From assembly GCA_905171695.1 (NCBI GenBank), contig LR991653.1:1292957-1338149 (forward strand): a stretch of DNA of 45,193 nucleotides, written 5' to 3'. This document shows positions 15,526 through 24,570 of this stretch, one piece after another. The notes beneath the pieces were generated by a model. That model worked only from the letters and a program-made list of their open reading frames with translations, had not been told where the DNA came from and made no database searches. Each line of letters opens with the position of its first letter. Within the stretch, counting starts at the first letter, position 1. Position numbers and translations under genes: made by a program. The DNA is from Candidatus Methanoperedentaceae archaeon GB37 (GTDB lineage: Archaea; Halobacteriota; Methanosarcinia; Methanosarcinales; EX4572-44).

Positions 15526-16224
15526 GGACGTGTCCACTTAACATAAACACCACCTCAACCGATTATAATAAAGCATAAATAGCTTACAGAATAAATTCCA
15601 GTTTTTAACAGGATTAAAAGAGTTAATTGAGTAAAAGAATATCTTTATTCTCTGCTTTAGCGAAGAAAACACTGATTCAACCAGGCTTCTCTCTCCGAAA
15701 GGTTTGATGCTCAAATTCCAGATCCAGGCTTTTCAGTGCATCTATAAGCCAGGGAGCTTTATCAACGATGAATCTTGGCTTGTTCTCGCAGAACTTTAGC
15801 ACTTCTTTGAGAAAAGACCTTGAAACAAGATAATTTCTGTTTGTATAAACTCTCATCAGAATTAACTCGTTCTTCTCAACATCTACCGCAGAATAGACAT
15901 AGTACGCCTTTTTATTTGATTTAACAACTGTTTCGTCCAATGCTATAGAGTATCTTCTCTTCTTCTCTGATACAACAGGCAATTTCTCTTCAAACTTCCG
16001 TATCCAGTTCCAAACAGAGGTTTTAGAGACTGGATGAAGCTCAGAGAGAATTCTAGCAGTCCTTCTCACAGAAGACGTCTGAATATAGGTTGCAACACCG
16101 AGAACCTTAACCTCAAAAGGAACCTTATTCCTCTCAAACACCTTCAACTCTTCAACAATTTCCCTTACCCTCAGCATAAATAAAAGATAGTCTCCCATAT
16201 TTATAATCCTATGTGGACGGGTCC
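15526..16224 (-). mobile_element. IS6-like element, best-preserved copy C (699 bp)
   Basis: The ends are GGACGTGTCCACTTAACATA and ATGTGGACGGGTCC. It is flanked by a perfect 9-bp duplication, TACCTCCTG, at 15517-15525 and 16225-16233. The length fits small IS6-type elements. It is the only one of five copies that keeps the segment encoding the catalytic Glu. It sits just upstream of the ribosomal L44e operon promoter. Confidence 0.9.
15538..16198 (-). pseudogene. IS6-like DDE transposase with one frameshift
   Basis: The open frame (15677-16198) gives 173 residues: an N-terminal helix-turn-helix (TSSVRRTARILSELHPVSK), the first Asp in YSIALDETVVKS, YVYSAVDVEKNELI, and the second Asp in FIVDKAPWLIDALKSL. 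It stops after RREKPG. Skipping one base (an extra C near 15691) continues LVESVFSSLKQRIKIFFYSIN to a stop at 15538, restoring the catalytic Glu and a full C-terminus. Internal Met at 16177 (MLRVREIVEEL) is a likely true start. It looks one mutation away from activity. No frameshift signal is obvious. Confidence 0.8.
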
Positions 16225-16304
16225 TACCTCCTGCATAGCAAAGAATATAAGCTAGGGTATTATAGAGATGGGTGAATCATGAAAGTTATAAAAGGTGTTT
16301 TGAT

Positions 16305-16583
16305 GTGAAAATTCCAAAGAACTTCAGAACATACTGTCCCTACTGCAAAACGCACACGGTTCACACCGCCGAGCGGGTGAAAAAAGGGCGGGCTTCGTCA
16401 TTGACACGGATAAACCGGCAGAAGAAGAGACAGACCGGTATCGGGAACAGTGGCAAGTTCTCGAAGGTACCGGGTGGTGACAAGCCCACGAAGAGGGTGA
16501 ACCTCCGATACCGTTGCAACGAGTGCAAGAAAGCCCACATTCGCCCGTGTTTCAGAGCAAGCAGATTCGAGTTGAAGGAGTAG
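16305..16583 (+). CDS. rpl44e: Ribosomal protein L44e (eL42)
   Basis: The 92-residue large-subunit protein has the L44e signature: [18 protein letters not shown] near residues 3-20, [40 protein letters not shown], and the second zinc pair in [15 protein letters not shown]. The GTG at 16305 is chosen because it gives the normal family length and follows AAAGGTG; the longer frame from 16272 adds residues absent from the family. It is first in the L44e-S27e-aIF2alpha-Nop10-PAC2 operon. A TATA-like GAATATAAG near 16240 follows IS6-like copy C, so that insertion probably left the promoter intact. Confidence 0.95.
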   Translation: MKIPKNFRTYCPYCKTHTVHTAERVKKGRASSLTRINRQKKRQTGIGNSGKFSKVPGGDKPTKRVNLRYRCNECKKAHIRPCFRASRFELKE

Positions 16584-16591
16584 GTATAATA

Positions 16592-16795
16592 GTGAGAGAG
16601 ATAGTGAGAGAGATTTTGAAAGGGCCGAGGAGCAAGTTTCTCAGGGTAAAGTGTGCTGATTGTGGGAACGAACAGGTGATATTCGGGTGTGCCAGCACCC
16701 ATGTCAACTGCCTGATCTGCGGGCGGACACTTGCAGAGCCAACTGGTGGAAAGGCAGAGATAAAAGCAGAGGTAATTGAGGTCATAGGATACTGA
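16592..16795 (+). CDS. rps27e: Ribosomal protein S27e (eS27)
   Basis: This small-subunit zinc-ribbon protein reads [20 protein letters not shown], then [18 protein letters not shown] near the end, with the four zinc Cys in C-x2-C pairs. GTG at 16592 gives 67 residues; GTG at 16604 gives 63, closer to the usual length. A repeat (GTGAGAGAGATA, twice) at this point makes the start ambiguous. It lies 8 bases after L44e and 17 bases before aIF2-alpha, in the standard archaeal order. Confidence 0.93.
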   Translation: MREIVREILKGPRSKFLRVKCADCGNEQVIFGCASTHVNCLICGRTLAEPTGGKAEIKAEVIEVIGY

Positions 16796-16812
16796 GTAGA
16801 GGTTCTTCTCTG

Positions 16813-17604
16813 ATGAACGTGAAAGACTGGCCTGAGATAGGTGAATTTGTCGTCTGCACCGTCAGGAGAGTGATGGACTTTGGCGTCTTCGTTGAGCTTG
16901 ACGAATATGGGGGGAAGGAAGGTCTCATTCACATCTCAGAGGTGGCTTCCGGCTGGGTGAAGTATATCAGAGACCATGTGCGTGAGGGACAGAAGATCGT
17001 CTGCAAGACGCTCAACGTGGATCCTGAAAAACTACACATAGACCTTTCTCTGAAAGACGTGAATGAGCACCAGCGCAGAGAAAAGATACAGGAATGGAAG
17101 AACGAGCAAAAAGCTGTAAAATGGATCGATTATATAGCAAAATCATCCAATTTAGGGCGAGAAGAGGTCGAAGATCTGGCAAAAAAACTCTACAATGCTT
17201 TTGGCACACTCTACGCTGCCTTTGAAGAGGCACGGATCAATGGAGTCGATGCGGTACGGGTTGAAGGCATCGACGAACGTATTGCAGAGGCAATCACCCG
17301 GGTTGCAGATGAAAATCTGAAGATACCGCATGTAGAGATCACAGGTTTCGTTGACATCACATCAACTAGACCAGATGGGATTGAAATAATCAAAAAATCG
17401 CTACTTGCAGGAAAAAAGATTAAGAAAAATGGGAAAAACGTAAAGATAGATATTAGCTACATAGGCGCTCCAAGATATCGGATCCATATCACAGCACCAG
17501 ACTACAAGATAGCAGAGAACACTCTGAAGAGATCATCAGAAGAGATCATAAAGACCGCCCACAAGGCAGGTGGGAATGCAACGTTCCACAGACACGACAA
17601 ATAG
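16813..17604 (+). CDS. Translation initiation factor aIF2 subunit alpha
   Basis: The 263-residue protein matches aIF2-alpha, which with the beta and gamma subunits brings initiator tRNA to the ribosome. An N-terminal S1/OB domain (residues about 10-85) shows GEFVVCTVRRVMDFGVFVEL and EGLIHISEVASGWVKYIRDHV. A helical middle domain follows, then the C-terminal alpha-beta domain containing VEITGFVDITSTRPDGIEIIK and YIGAPRYRIHITAPDYKIAE. Length is normal. Its place between S27e and Nop10 is the conserved archaeal arrangement. Confidence 0.96.
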   Translation: MNVKDWPEIGEFVVCTVRRVMDFGVFVELDEYGGKEGLIHISEVASGWVKYIRDHVREGQKIVCKTLNVDPEKLHIDLSLKDVNEHQRREKIQEWKNEQKAVKWIDYIAKSSNLGREEVEDLAKKLYNAFGTLYAAFEEARINGVDAVRVEGIDERIAEAITRVADENLKIPHVEITGFVDITSTRPDGIEIIKKSLLAGKKIKKNGKNVKIDISYIGAPRYRIHITAPDYKIAENTLKRSSEEIIKTAHKAGGNATFHRHDK

Positions 17605-17626
17605 CAATAAGAAGCAGAGAAGAAGG

Positions 17627-17791
17627 ATGAAGTTCAAGATACGAAGGTGCACAAGCTGCCATCGCTACACACTTAAGGAGGTATGCTCCATCTGCAGGAG
17701 CCCGACAGAGAACCCACAGTCCCCAAGATTCTCACTGAAAGATCCCTATGGAAAGCATCGCCGGTTGATGAAGAAGAGAGCTAAGGAGTGA
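17627..17791 (+). CDS. Ribosome biogenesis protein Nop10
   Basis: The 54-residue protein reads MKFKIRRCTSCHRYTLKEVCSICRS, then a PRFSLKDPYGKHRR segment, the family signature. Nop10 is a core protein of H/ACA RNPs that guide pseudouridylation of rRNA. The zinc ribbon has four Cys in two C-x2-C pairs. The start at 17627 is set by the conserved MKF beginning; the frame extends upstream into aIF2-alpha. It ends 7 bases before the PAC2 gene. Confidence 0.95.
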   Translation: MKFKIRRCTSCHRYTLKEVCSICRSPTENPQSPRFSLKDPYGKHRRLMKKRAKE

Positions 17792-17798
17792 AGAAGAG

Positions 17799-18557
17799 AT
17801 GAAGAAAACTACCGTTGTAACACTGCGAGATGTCGAGCTTAAGAGCCCCCTGATGATAGAGGGACTGCCAGGCGTTGGACATGTTGGAAAACTCGTAGCA
17901 GACCACCTGATCGAGGAACTGAAGGCTGAGAAGATCGTTGAGATATACTCACCGCACTTCCCGCCACAGGTGATAGTCGAAAAGAACGGTACCGTGCGAC
18001 TTGTGAGAAACGAGGTCTATGCCTACAGATCGAGCGATCTTGACCTCCTCATAATAGCAGGCGACCACCAGAGCACAACCACAGAGGGTCACTACGAACT
18101 CTGCAACATCTTTCTAAATATTGCAGAGAAGTACAATGTAAAGCGAATCTACACACTCGGTGGGTATGGCGTCGGAAAACTCGTTGAGACCGAGACCGTT
18201 CTTGGTGCAGTGAACCGAACCGAACTGATCGATGAACTCGAGAGCTACGGCGTGGAGTTCAAGGAAGAAGAACCTGCAGGCGGGATAATCGGCGTTTCAG
18301 GCCTTCTCATAGGACTTGCAGGATTAAAAGGGATCGATGCAGCATGCCTCATGGGTGTAACATCAGGTTACCTCGTTGATCCAAAGAGTGCACGATCGAT
18401 ACTCAAGATACTCTGCAAGGCGCTCGACCTCGAGGTTGACATGAAAGCACTTGATGAACGAGCACGAGAGATGGAGAAGATCGTGGCAAAACTGAGAGAG
18501 ATGGAACAGGGAGTGACACCAGTCACGTCAGATGAAGACCTGCGCTACATCGGATAA
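17799..18557 (+). CDS. PAC2 / proteasome assembly chaperone family protein
   Basis: The 252-residue protein has PAC2-family features: PLMIEGLPGVGHVGKLVADHL near residues 18-38, a LDLLIIAGDHQSTTTEGHYEL stretch, RIYTLGGYGVGKLVETETVLGAV, and PAGGIIGVSGLLIGLAGLKGI, followed by GVTSGYLVDPKSA. Its C-terminus is a predicted coiled coil (ALDERAREMEKIVAKLREMEQ). Archaeal members cluster with the L44e/aIF2-alpha/Nop10 operon as here. The biochemical role is not established; proteasome or ribosome assembly is inferred from the family. It is last in the operon. Confidence 0.9.
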   Translation: MKKTTVVTLRDVELKSPLMIEGLPGVGHVGKLVADHLIEELKAEKIVEIYSPHFPPQVIVEKNGTVRLVRNEVYAYRSSDLDLLIIAGDHQSTTTEGHYELCNIFLNIAEKYNVKRIYTLGGYGVGKLVETETVLGAVNRTELIDELESYGVEFKEEEPAGGIIGVSGLLIGLAGLKGIDAACLMGVTSGYLVDPKSARSILKILCKALDLEVDMKALDERAREMEKIVAKLREMEQGVTPVTSDEDLRYIG

Positions 18558-18591
18558 ACATCGGATAACGTTGTTCTGTTCTTTCTATTCT

Positions 18592-18747
18592 CTTAGGAGA
18601 ACTTTGATTTACACCGCGCTTCCTGCTTATTCTTTTGTTGCGAAGTTTATCCTTTATATCAAGGGGGTGTCCTCTCACTGCTCTTTTCATTGTGGCATCA
18701 TAGCCCCTATAGCCCCTTGATTTAACACCCGAGTATCCTATATCCTT
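18592..18747 (-). pseudogene. IS5-family transposase fragment
   Basis: The minus strand reads GYSGVKSRGYRGYDATMKRAV then RGHPLDIKDKLRNKRISRKRG, matching the region before the catalytic Glu of one IS5 subgroup. Both ends are lost. An inverted repeat here (ATCAAGGGG/CCCCTTGAT) lies within this coding remnant. Confidence 0.6.
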
Positions 18748-18921
18748 GTAGGGTCTCTTTTTTTCAGTTTCTCTGTAAAATTAAATAACCACTGGGACGG
18801 TTCGTCATAGAAATTAAAGAATTTCAGCAATTTCCAATATTCCCAAATAATTAGGCACTAGCAAAATAAATTCTCCCCATAAGCTCTCTTTTTCCAGGAA
18901 AAAGCAAGTATTGTATTACGG

Positions 18922-19934
18922 TGCTGTGTTGAATAACTTTTAAGTTTCCTTCCTGTTATTTCTCATTTACAGGAGGGATGATTGGATTGCAGAGTAAGAG
19001 AAATTGGGAGGAATATAATGAAAAACTTGTGCGGAGGGGAGAACTCTATATCTCATTGGATTTCCTTGAGAACTGGGATGAAGAATTAAATAGGATGAAT
19101 GAGGGGAAGGTTGGCAGACCTTTCAGGTTTCCTCGAACCTTTATGTGTTTTCTAGCTTTCTTGCATGTAGCTTTCCTTCCATTAAGACAAATGGAAGGAT
19201 TTTTGAGGAAATTATCAGAATATATACCTGAGTTAAAGGTAGCTGATTATTCCACTGTTTGTAAGAGGTTGAGGAAACTAGACTTTGAACTCTCTAGTAA
19301 TCTTGGAGAAGATCTTGTAGTTGCAATAGATTCGTCTGGTATGAAGATAACGAATAGAGGAGAGTGGATCAGAGATAAATGGAAAGACGAGAAAGGGTTG
19401 GATTAAGGTTCATATTGCTATAGACGTTAAAACAAGGAAACTCTTAGCCTTAAAGATAACAGATGAAAGAACAGGTGATGGAAAGATGTTAAAACCTCTG
19501 GTAAAGCAAATTAAAGGAAGAGGTGGAGAGATAACTAGGGTATATGGTGATGGAGGTTATGATAGCAGAGAGAATTTCAATTATCTTGCTGAAAATGATG
19601 TAGAACCAGTGATCAAGATAAGAAGTAACTCTTCAACTAAGTCAAGAGGCTCTCCATCCAGAGCTAAGAGAGTAAGAGAACCCAAAAGAGTTAGGTCATG
19701 AAAGATGGAAAGATAAATACAGGTATGGCTGCAGATGGACAACAGAGAGTTTCTTCTCTGGTGTTAAAAGAGTATTTGGAGAGACATGCAGAGCAAGATC
19801 TCCAGAAGCTTTATTTCAAGAAGTAAAGATGAAATTCATCTTCTACAACATGCTCATAAGTGTTTAAGCCTACATTCTCAGAGAAACAATTACCTGAAGA
19901 TATACCCCATCCAGCTAATTGTTCAACACCAGCA
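18922..19934 (+). mobile_element. IS5-like element copy X2 (1013 bp)
   Basis: The ends are TGCTGTGTTGAATAAC and TTGTTCAACACCAGCA. It is flanked by a perfect 9-bp duplication GTATTACGG (18913-18921 and 19935-19943), so this is an original insertion into the IS1634-like element. It is otherwise nearly identical to X1, X3 and X4. Confidence 0.93.
18978..19867 (+). pseudogene. IS5-family transposase with two frameshifts (X2)
   Basis: It has the same frame structure as X1: a first frame 18978-19406 with VVAIDSSG, an extra G before KGWIKVH, a middle frame 19486-19701 with VYGDGGYDS, and a second shift before KELGHERWKDKY and the AESFFSGVKR Glu segment. It keeps the canonical GDGGYD and is therefore closer to the ancestral sequence than X1 or X4. 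It has AT-rich codon use unlike the neighbouring PAC2 gene. Confidence 0.85.
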
Positions 19935-19977
19935 GTATTACGGAAAATATTTATATTATAATGCCTAATTAACCATT

Positions 19978-21375
19978 ATGAGCTTCATCAGATACAAGAA
20001 GTTCGGGAACAAAGAATATGCTTACGAGGTAACATCTTACTGGGATGCTGAAAAGAAGAAGCCGAGGCAGAAAACAAAGTATCTGGGAGTTGTTGTTGAC
20101 AAGGAGAAGAAAATATTCAAGAAAAAGAGTAGAGAGAGGAGAGAGAAGTTAATTCTAGATTTTGGTGATACTTATTTCCTCAACCAGTTCATTAATAGAG
20201 TAACATTCTTTGAGAACCTTAAAAAAGAGATGTTTCTTGCACTCATCTTCTACCGATTGTGTTATCCATCTGCAATGAGGTATGCAAGGATGTGGTATGA
20301 GGGCAACATAGTCAGGAAGTTCTTTGATGTTGATATAAGTTCACAAAGAATAAGTGAGTTTCTTGAGGAGATTGGTGATGAAAGCATCCAGAGGGAATTC
20401 TTCAAAGAATACATCAGACAGATAACACCCTCAGAAGGAATAGTAATTGATACAACTGCTCTTCCAAACCAGATAAATATTCCAAGATCATCATGGGGAT
20501 GGCATAACGAGGAAATAGACAAACAAATCAAGTTGTTGCTTGTTATTGACAGGAGTACATCACTTCCTTTGTTTTTCAGGTATATTGCAGGTAATATTGT
20601 TGATGTGTCAACCCTCAAGGCAACTGTGGAGGAGTTAAAGAAGTATGGTGTATCAAGATACTTCGTCATTCTTGATGCAGGATTCTTCTCTGAAGAGAAT
20701 ATAAAGGAGCTTTACAATGAGGAAATACAGTTCCTGATAAGGCTACCCTCCTTAAGGAAGCTGTACAAGAGGCTTATTGTTGAGGAATCCAGAGAGTTAG
20801 AGAGTTACAGGAATGCTGTAAGGTATGGGAAAAGAGTACTGTTTGTAAAGCAAAGAGAAGTTGAGTTATTTGGTAAAAGAGTCTATGCTTATGTTGTACT
20901 TGATCCTGAAAGAAAGGGAAGAGAGATAAGAAGAACTCTGCTTAAGGTAATGGATGAGATTGAAGAGGACGAGGAAGAGGAGATGGAATACATTTTGATG
21001 AAGAAAGGGATAATGATTCTCATTTCCTCTTCTGAACCGGATAGAGAGAATGTAATATCTTTATATTACACAAGACAGATTGCAGAAAAGCTGTTTGGCT
21101 TTCCAAAGGATGATCTGAACCTGCTTCCTCTGAGAGTGCATAAGGAAGAGACGCTGAGGGGCTACCTGTTTCTGCAGTTCGCTTCACTTGTTGTTTATTC
21201 ACTGCTGAAGAGAGAATTAGGGAGAGATTGCACCGTGGAGGAGGTTCTACTCACCTTAAGGAATCTGAAGTGTAAGGTGTATGAGGATGAGATTATAGTT
21301 CAGGAATTAACCAAGCAGCAAAGGAAGATTTTTGAGAAGTTTAGTATCATGGTGCCTAAAAGTATGGGAATTTAG
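19978..21375 (+). CDS. IS1634-family-like (IS4-type DDE) transposase, intact
   Basis: The 465-residue frame is uninterrupted. The N-terminus, EVTSYWDAEKKKPRQKTKYLG, is the usual start of IS1634-type transposases. The DDE core shows GIVIDTTALPNQIN (first Asp), FVILDAGFFSEENIKELY (second Asp) and YYTRQIAEKLFGFPKDDLNL with the Glu, followed by LRVHKEETLRGYLFLQF. A TATA-like ATATTTATATTATAA (19948-19962) lies just inside the X2 duplication, about 25 bases before the ATG, so expression may be leaderless and survive the X2 insertion. This is the only apparently complete transposase in the window. Confidence 0.92.
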   Translation: MSFIRYKKFGNKEYAYEVTSYWDAEKKKPRQKTKYLGVVVDKEKKIFKKKSRERREKLILDFGDTYFLNQFINRVTFFENLKKEMFLALIFYRLCYPSAMRYARMWYEGNIVRKFFDVDISSQRISEFLEEIGDESIQREFFKEYIRQITPSEGIVIDTTALPNQINIPRSSWGWHNEEIDKQIKLLLVIDRSTSLPLFFRYIAGNIVDVSTLKATVEELKKYGVSRYFVILDAGFFSEENIKELYNEEIQFLIRLPSLRKLYKRLIVEESRELESYRNAVRYGKRVLFVKQREVELFGKRVYAYVVLDPERKGREIRRTLLKVMDEIEEDEEEEMEYILMKKGIMILISSSEPDRENVISLYYTRQIAEKLFGFPKDDLNLLPLRVHKEETLRGYLFLQFASLVVYSLLKRELGRDCTVEEVLLTLRNLKCKVYEDEIIVQELTKQQRKIFEKFSIMVPKSMGI

Positions 21376-21378
21376 GAA

Positions 21379-21951
21379 ATTTATTTTTATTTCCTAGAAT
21401 GAACCTTCAACGGTTTTTGCTCTGGATGTCTATTCAAATGCTCTTTTAGCTTCAGAAAAGAAGGCTTCAGATGCTCATCTCTTACCATATCTATACTTAT
21501 CCGAGTCTCTCCATTTCTCTCACCGTCTTGGCTCTTGATGGAGATCCCCTTTGCTTTTGTGGATGAGTTCTTTCTCGTCTTTATTACTGCCTTGATTCCC
21601 TCTTCATCAAGAAGGTTGAAGTTATCCTTACTATCATATCCTCCATCGCCATACAGTGTATCTATATCATCTCCATTGATACTCTTCTTAGTCTGTCTCA
21701 CCAGTGCTTTAAGCATCTTCCCATCTTTTCACATCAACAAGCGATTGTGAACCTTCCAACCTTTACGTATTCTCCATTTATGTCTGATCCACTCTCCTCT
21801 ACCTGTAACTTTCATACCAGATTTTCTATAGGTAAATCGATATCCAGCCCCTTTAACCTCTCACAGATGGAGATGGTGGAGTAATCTATAGTCTTTAGCT
21901 TTGGTATGTATTCGGACAGTCTTCTTATAAAGCCTTCTATCTGCCTGAACG
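21379..21951 (-). pseudogene. Remnant of a divergent IS5-like transposase
   Basis: The minus-strand frame 21387-21716 includes IDTLYGDGGYDSKDNFNLL and VIKTRKNSSTKAKG, equivalent to the middle of the X-type transposase but clearly diverged. Upstream, in broken frames, are segments equivalent to the GEWIRHKWR...KGWKVHN region and the YSTI-C-RLKGLDID region. It is cut by the IS1634-like element at 21378 and by IS6-like copy D at 21952, so it is older than both. Confidence 0.7.
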
Positions 21952-22643
21952 GGACCCGTCCACATAAGATTATAAATACGGGAGACTATCTTTTATTTAT
22001 GCTGAGGGTAAGGGAAATTGTTGAAGAGTTGAAGGTGTTTGAGAGGAATAAGGTGCCTTTTGAGGTTAAGGTTCTTGGTATTGCGACCTATAAGACGTCT
22101 TCTCTCGGGAGGACTGCTAGAATTCTCTCTGAGCTTCATCCGGTCTCCATAGACCTCTCTTTGGAACAGGAAATGTTTGAAGAGAGATTGCCTCTTTGCA
22201 TCAGAGAAGAATACTTGAATAGCATTGGACGAAAGAGTTGTTAAAGCAAAATAAAAAGGTGTATTATGTCTATTCTGCTGTAGATCTTGAGAAGAACGAG
22301 TTAATCCTGATGAGAATTTATACAACAAGGAATTATCTTGTTACAAGGTCTTTCCTCAAAGAAGTGCTAAGAGTTCTGTTGGAAGAATCCAAAATTCGTC
22401 ATTGATAAAGCTCTTTGGCTTATAGATGCGCTGAAAAGCTTGGATCTGGAATTTGAGCGGTCAGTCCTTTCGGAGCATGAAATCCACCCAAAATATTTCA
22501 TGCAACACTAATAACAGAGAATAAAGATATTCTTTTACTCAATTATCTCTTTTAATCCTGTTAAAAACTGGAATTTGTTCTGTAAGCTGTTTATGCTTTA
22601 TTATAATCGGTTGAGGTGGTGTTTATGTTAAGTGGACACGTCC
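21952..22643 (+). mobile_element. IS6-like element, degenerate copy D (hairpin type)
   Basis: The ends are GGACCCGTCCACATAAG and TTAAGTGGACACGTCC. This copy is in plus orientation. The N-terminal transposase frame (MLRVREIVEELKVFERNKV, start 21999) is intact for about 60 residues, then disrupted by several indels. The GCATGAAAT/ATTTCATGC hairpin at 22467-22495 occupies the catalytic-Glu site. No target duplication is seen. Confidence 0.8.
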
Positions 22644-23068
22644 TTAACTCACTATAGATACTTTAATATATATTTTTGGCTTAAATATTTCTCTATTTCA
22701 TGGGACTGTCAACTTGCTTGGGTGTTATGCCAGAACTCTTGAGTTCTTTCGTGCGTCCAAGCCCAGAAGATCAGAGATGGGAGTCAGAGATGGGAGTTGA
22801 ATACGTAATCAAGGCCGGAACAACGCCAACACCCAATAGCTTTGCAACCCATCAAAAACAGGAAGAATTAAATATCAGTTTAACGAGAGTGAGTGGCATG
22901 CGATTTAGAGTGTCATCATGTGATCTTTCCAATCACATAGCAGAGATATGCCACGTGTGTTGCGTCTGTTACAAGTGTGTGAGGATGTGTTTTCAGAAGA
23001 TTTTGCAAAGGATGTCCATGTGCCCTTTAAATGTGTGCTTGGTATGACTTTTGAGTATCTGTGAGGTG
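22644..23068 (+). promoter_or_regulatory. Leader region of the hdr operon with possible Cys-rich small ORF
   Basis: A TATA-like TTTAATATATATTTTTGG (22662-22679) lies 20-35 bases before an ATG at 22700. From there a 115-residue frame runs to 23047. Its C-terminal third has nine Cys (CHVCCVCYKCVRMC). No family was recognised and codon use is not convincing. The region is either a long leader of about 370 bases or encodes a small Cys-rich protein. Confidence 0.35.
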
Positions 23069-23671
23069 ATGAAGTTGGTGGTCAATGCATGGGAACTTGA
23101 TCCAGAGTTCAAGTATGAGATTGCGTCAACCCCTGGTGGGGAGCATATAATGCGCTGCTTTCAGTGCTCGACGTGTACTGCGAGCTGTCCGGTCGCTGAG
23201 ATCGTGCCGAGTTATAATCCAAGGAAGATTATCCGGATGAGTTTGCTTGGAATGAAGAATGAGGTTCTCTCGAGTGATGAGATCTGGATATGTGCTATCT
23301 GTCAGATGTGTACTGAGCGGTGTCCACAGGATGTTAGGATTTCAGATGTGATGGGTGCAATACGGCAGATAGCTGAGAAGGAGGCTGAAAGGGGTAATGT
23401 TGAGATAAGGAGTGTTAGGCCGGTCTTTGAAAAGGCTTTCATGCGTCAGATAGAGAAGTATGGCAGGTTGTATGAGATTGGGCTTTCGATGGAGTACTAT
23501 AAGAATGTCCATAGGGGACTCATTCTTGCTATGATGGAGTTGAAGAAGGATTTTGCAAAGCTTGGTATGAGGCTATACAAGAAGGGTAAGATGGGGGTAA
23601 AGTCGATGCTTCCTGAGAGGATAAAGAGAACTGATGAGGTGAAGAAGATATTTGAGAGCATAGGTGATTGA
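23069..23671 (+). CDS. hdrC: Heterodisulfide reductase subunit C-like iron-sulfur protein
   Basis: The 200-residue soluble protein carries two [4Fe-4S] motifs, CFQCSTCTASCP (Cys30-40) and CAICQMCTERCP (Cys75-85), in the HdrC arrangement. HdrC passes electrons between HdrA and HdrB. ATG 23069 is chosen because it follows GAGGTG and gives MKLVVNAWELDPEF; a TTG at 23051 is possible. It has a longer basic C-terminus (KKGKMGVKSMLPERIKRTDE). Its stop nearly touches the hdrB start. It is first in a six-gene operon of electron-transfer proteins. Confidence 0.93.
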   Translation: MKLVVNAWELDPEFKYEIASTPGGEHIMRCFQCSTCTASCPVAEIVPSYNPRKIIRMSLLGMKNEVLSSDEIWICAICQMCTERCPQDVRISDVMGAIRQIAEKEAERGNVEIRSVRPVFEKAFMRQIEKYGRLYEIGLSMEYYKNVHRGLILAMMELKKDFAKLGMRLYKKGKMGVKSMLPERIKRTDEVKKIFESIGD

Positions 23672-23672
23672 G

Positions 23673-24566
23673 ATGGGTGTAACAAAGTTAGCATATTACC
23701 CAGGTTGTGCCAGTGCGACCCATGCGATAGATCAGGAGATATCAACAAAAGCTGTCTTTGAGAAGCTTGGAATTGAACTGACTGAGCTGGAAGACTGGAA
23801 CTGTTGTGGAGCTGCTGAGGTGGAGGATCCAATGTTAGTCTATGCGCTTAATGCGAGAAATCTTGTTATTGCAGAGCGCGAGGGGGTAGATGTTGCAACG
23901 CCGTGTAGTATATGTTTTTACAATTTAGCGAGAACTGATAAGGTATTAAAGGAAGATGAGGGCATACGTGAGAAGATAAGGAATATAGACTCTTCTCTCG
24001 ATTACAAAGGGACGATAAAGGCAAGGCATACACTGGATGTTATTGTAAGCGAGGTAGGTCTTGATGAGATATCAGGGAGGCTAGAGAAGCAGGTGGCTGT
24101 GAAGGTGGCACCTTATTATGGCTGTTATATTGGAAGGCCGTCTGAGATCGGGTTTGACGATCCTGAGAATCCTAAATCGTTGGACAGGTTGATAGAGTTG
24201 ATCGGTGGTGAGGTTGTTCCTTTTAGACCGGTAAATGTGCGATGTTGTGGTGGGCCTTTGATGATGACGAAGGGCGACATAGCGTTTGAGATGGCGAGAA
24301 AGATTCTTGAGACTGCCAAGATGGAGGGTGCTGATTGTATCGTGGTTGCATGTCCGCTCTGTCATATGATGCTGGATGCAAAGCAGCCTGATATAGAAGA
24401 ATACTTTAACATCAGGATAAAGATGCCTGTGCTATATTTCACACAGCTTCTCGGTCTCGCACTTGGGATCGAACCGATGAAGCTTGCATTGCATCAGAAT
24501 ATTGTACCTACAAACGAGATTGAGGAGAAGGTAATCGATAGAGTCGAGACGGTGGAGGAGGAATAA
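23673..24566 (+). CDS. hdrB: Heterodisulfide reductase subunit B-like protein
   Basis: The 297-residue protein has two complete CCG domains. The first is Cys12 (YYPGC), Cys44-Cys45-Gly46 (NCCGA) and Cys78-x2-Cys81. The second is YYGCY, RCCGG and CPLCH. In HdrB these bind the two noncubane [4Fe-4S] clusters that split CoM-S-S-CoB, so both catalytic clusters are predicted here. Start ATG 23673 follows GGTGATT; a GTG at 23664 overlaps hdrC. Whether the substrate is the CoM-CoB heterodisulfide or another disulfide cannot be told from sequence. Confidence 0.94.
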   Translation: MGVTKLAYYPGCASATHAIDQEISTKAVFEKLGIELTELEDWNCCGAAEVEDPMLVYALNARNLVIAEREGVDVATPCSICFYNLARTDKVLKEDEGIREKIRNIDSSLDYKGTIKARHTLDVIVSEVGLDEISGRLEKQVAVKVAPYYGCYIGRPSEIGFDDPENPKSLDRLIELIGGEVVPFRPVNVRCCGGPLMMTKGDIAFEMARKILETAKMEGADCIVVACPLCHMMLDAKQPDIEEYFNIRIKMPVLYFTQLLGLALGIEPMKLALHQNIVPTNEIEEKVIDRVETVEEE

Positions 24567-24570
24567 AAAT

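Larger units (their letters stand above)
18832..21378 (+). mobile_element. IS1634-like element carrying a nested IS5-like copy
   Basis: The left end TTCCAATATTCCCAAATAAT and the right end, read inward as TTCCTAAATTCCCATACTTT, form an imperfect inverted repeat that continues to TTAGGCAC. AATT occurs at both flanks, possibly a short target duplication. The element contains an intact transposase gene and, between the left end and that gene, IS5-like copy X2 with its own duplication. It interrupts older IS debris on both sides. Confidence 0.85.

Noticed and set aside
18658..18725. Inverted repeat ATCAAGGGG/CCCCTTGAT as a terminator or riboswitch after the PAC2 gene
   Set aside because: It lies inside an IS5-family transposase remnant on the minus strand and is better explained by coding sequence; no T-run follows.
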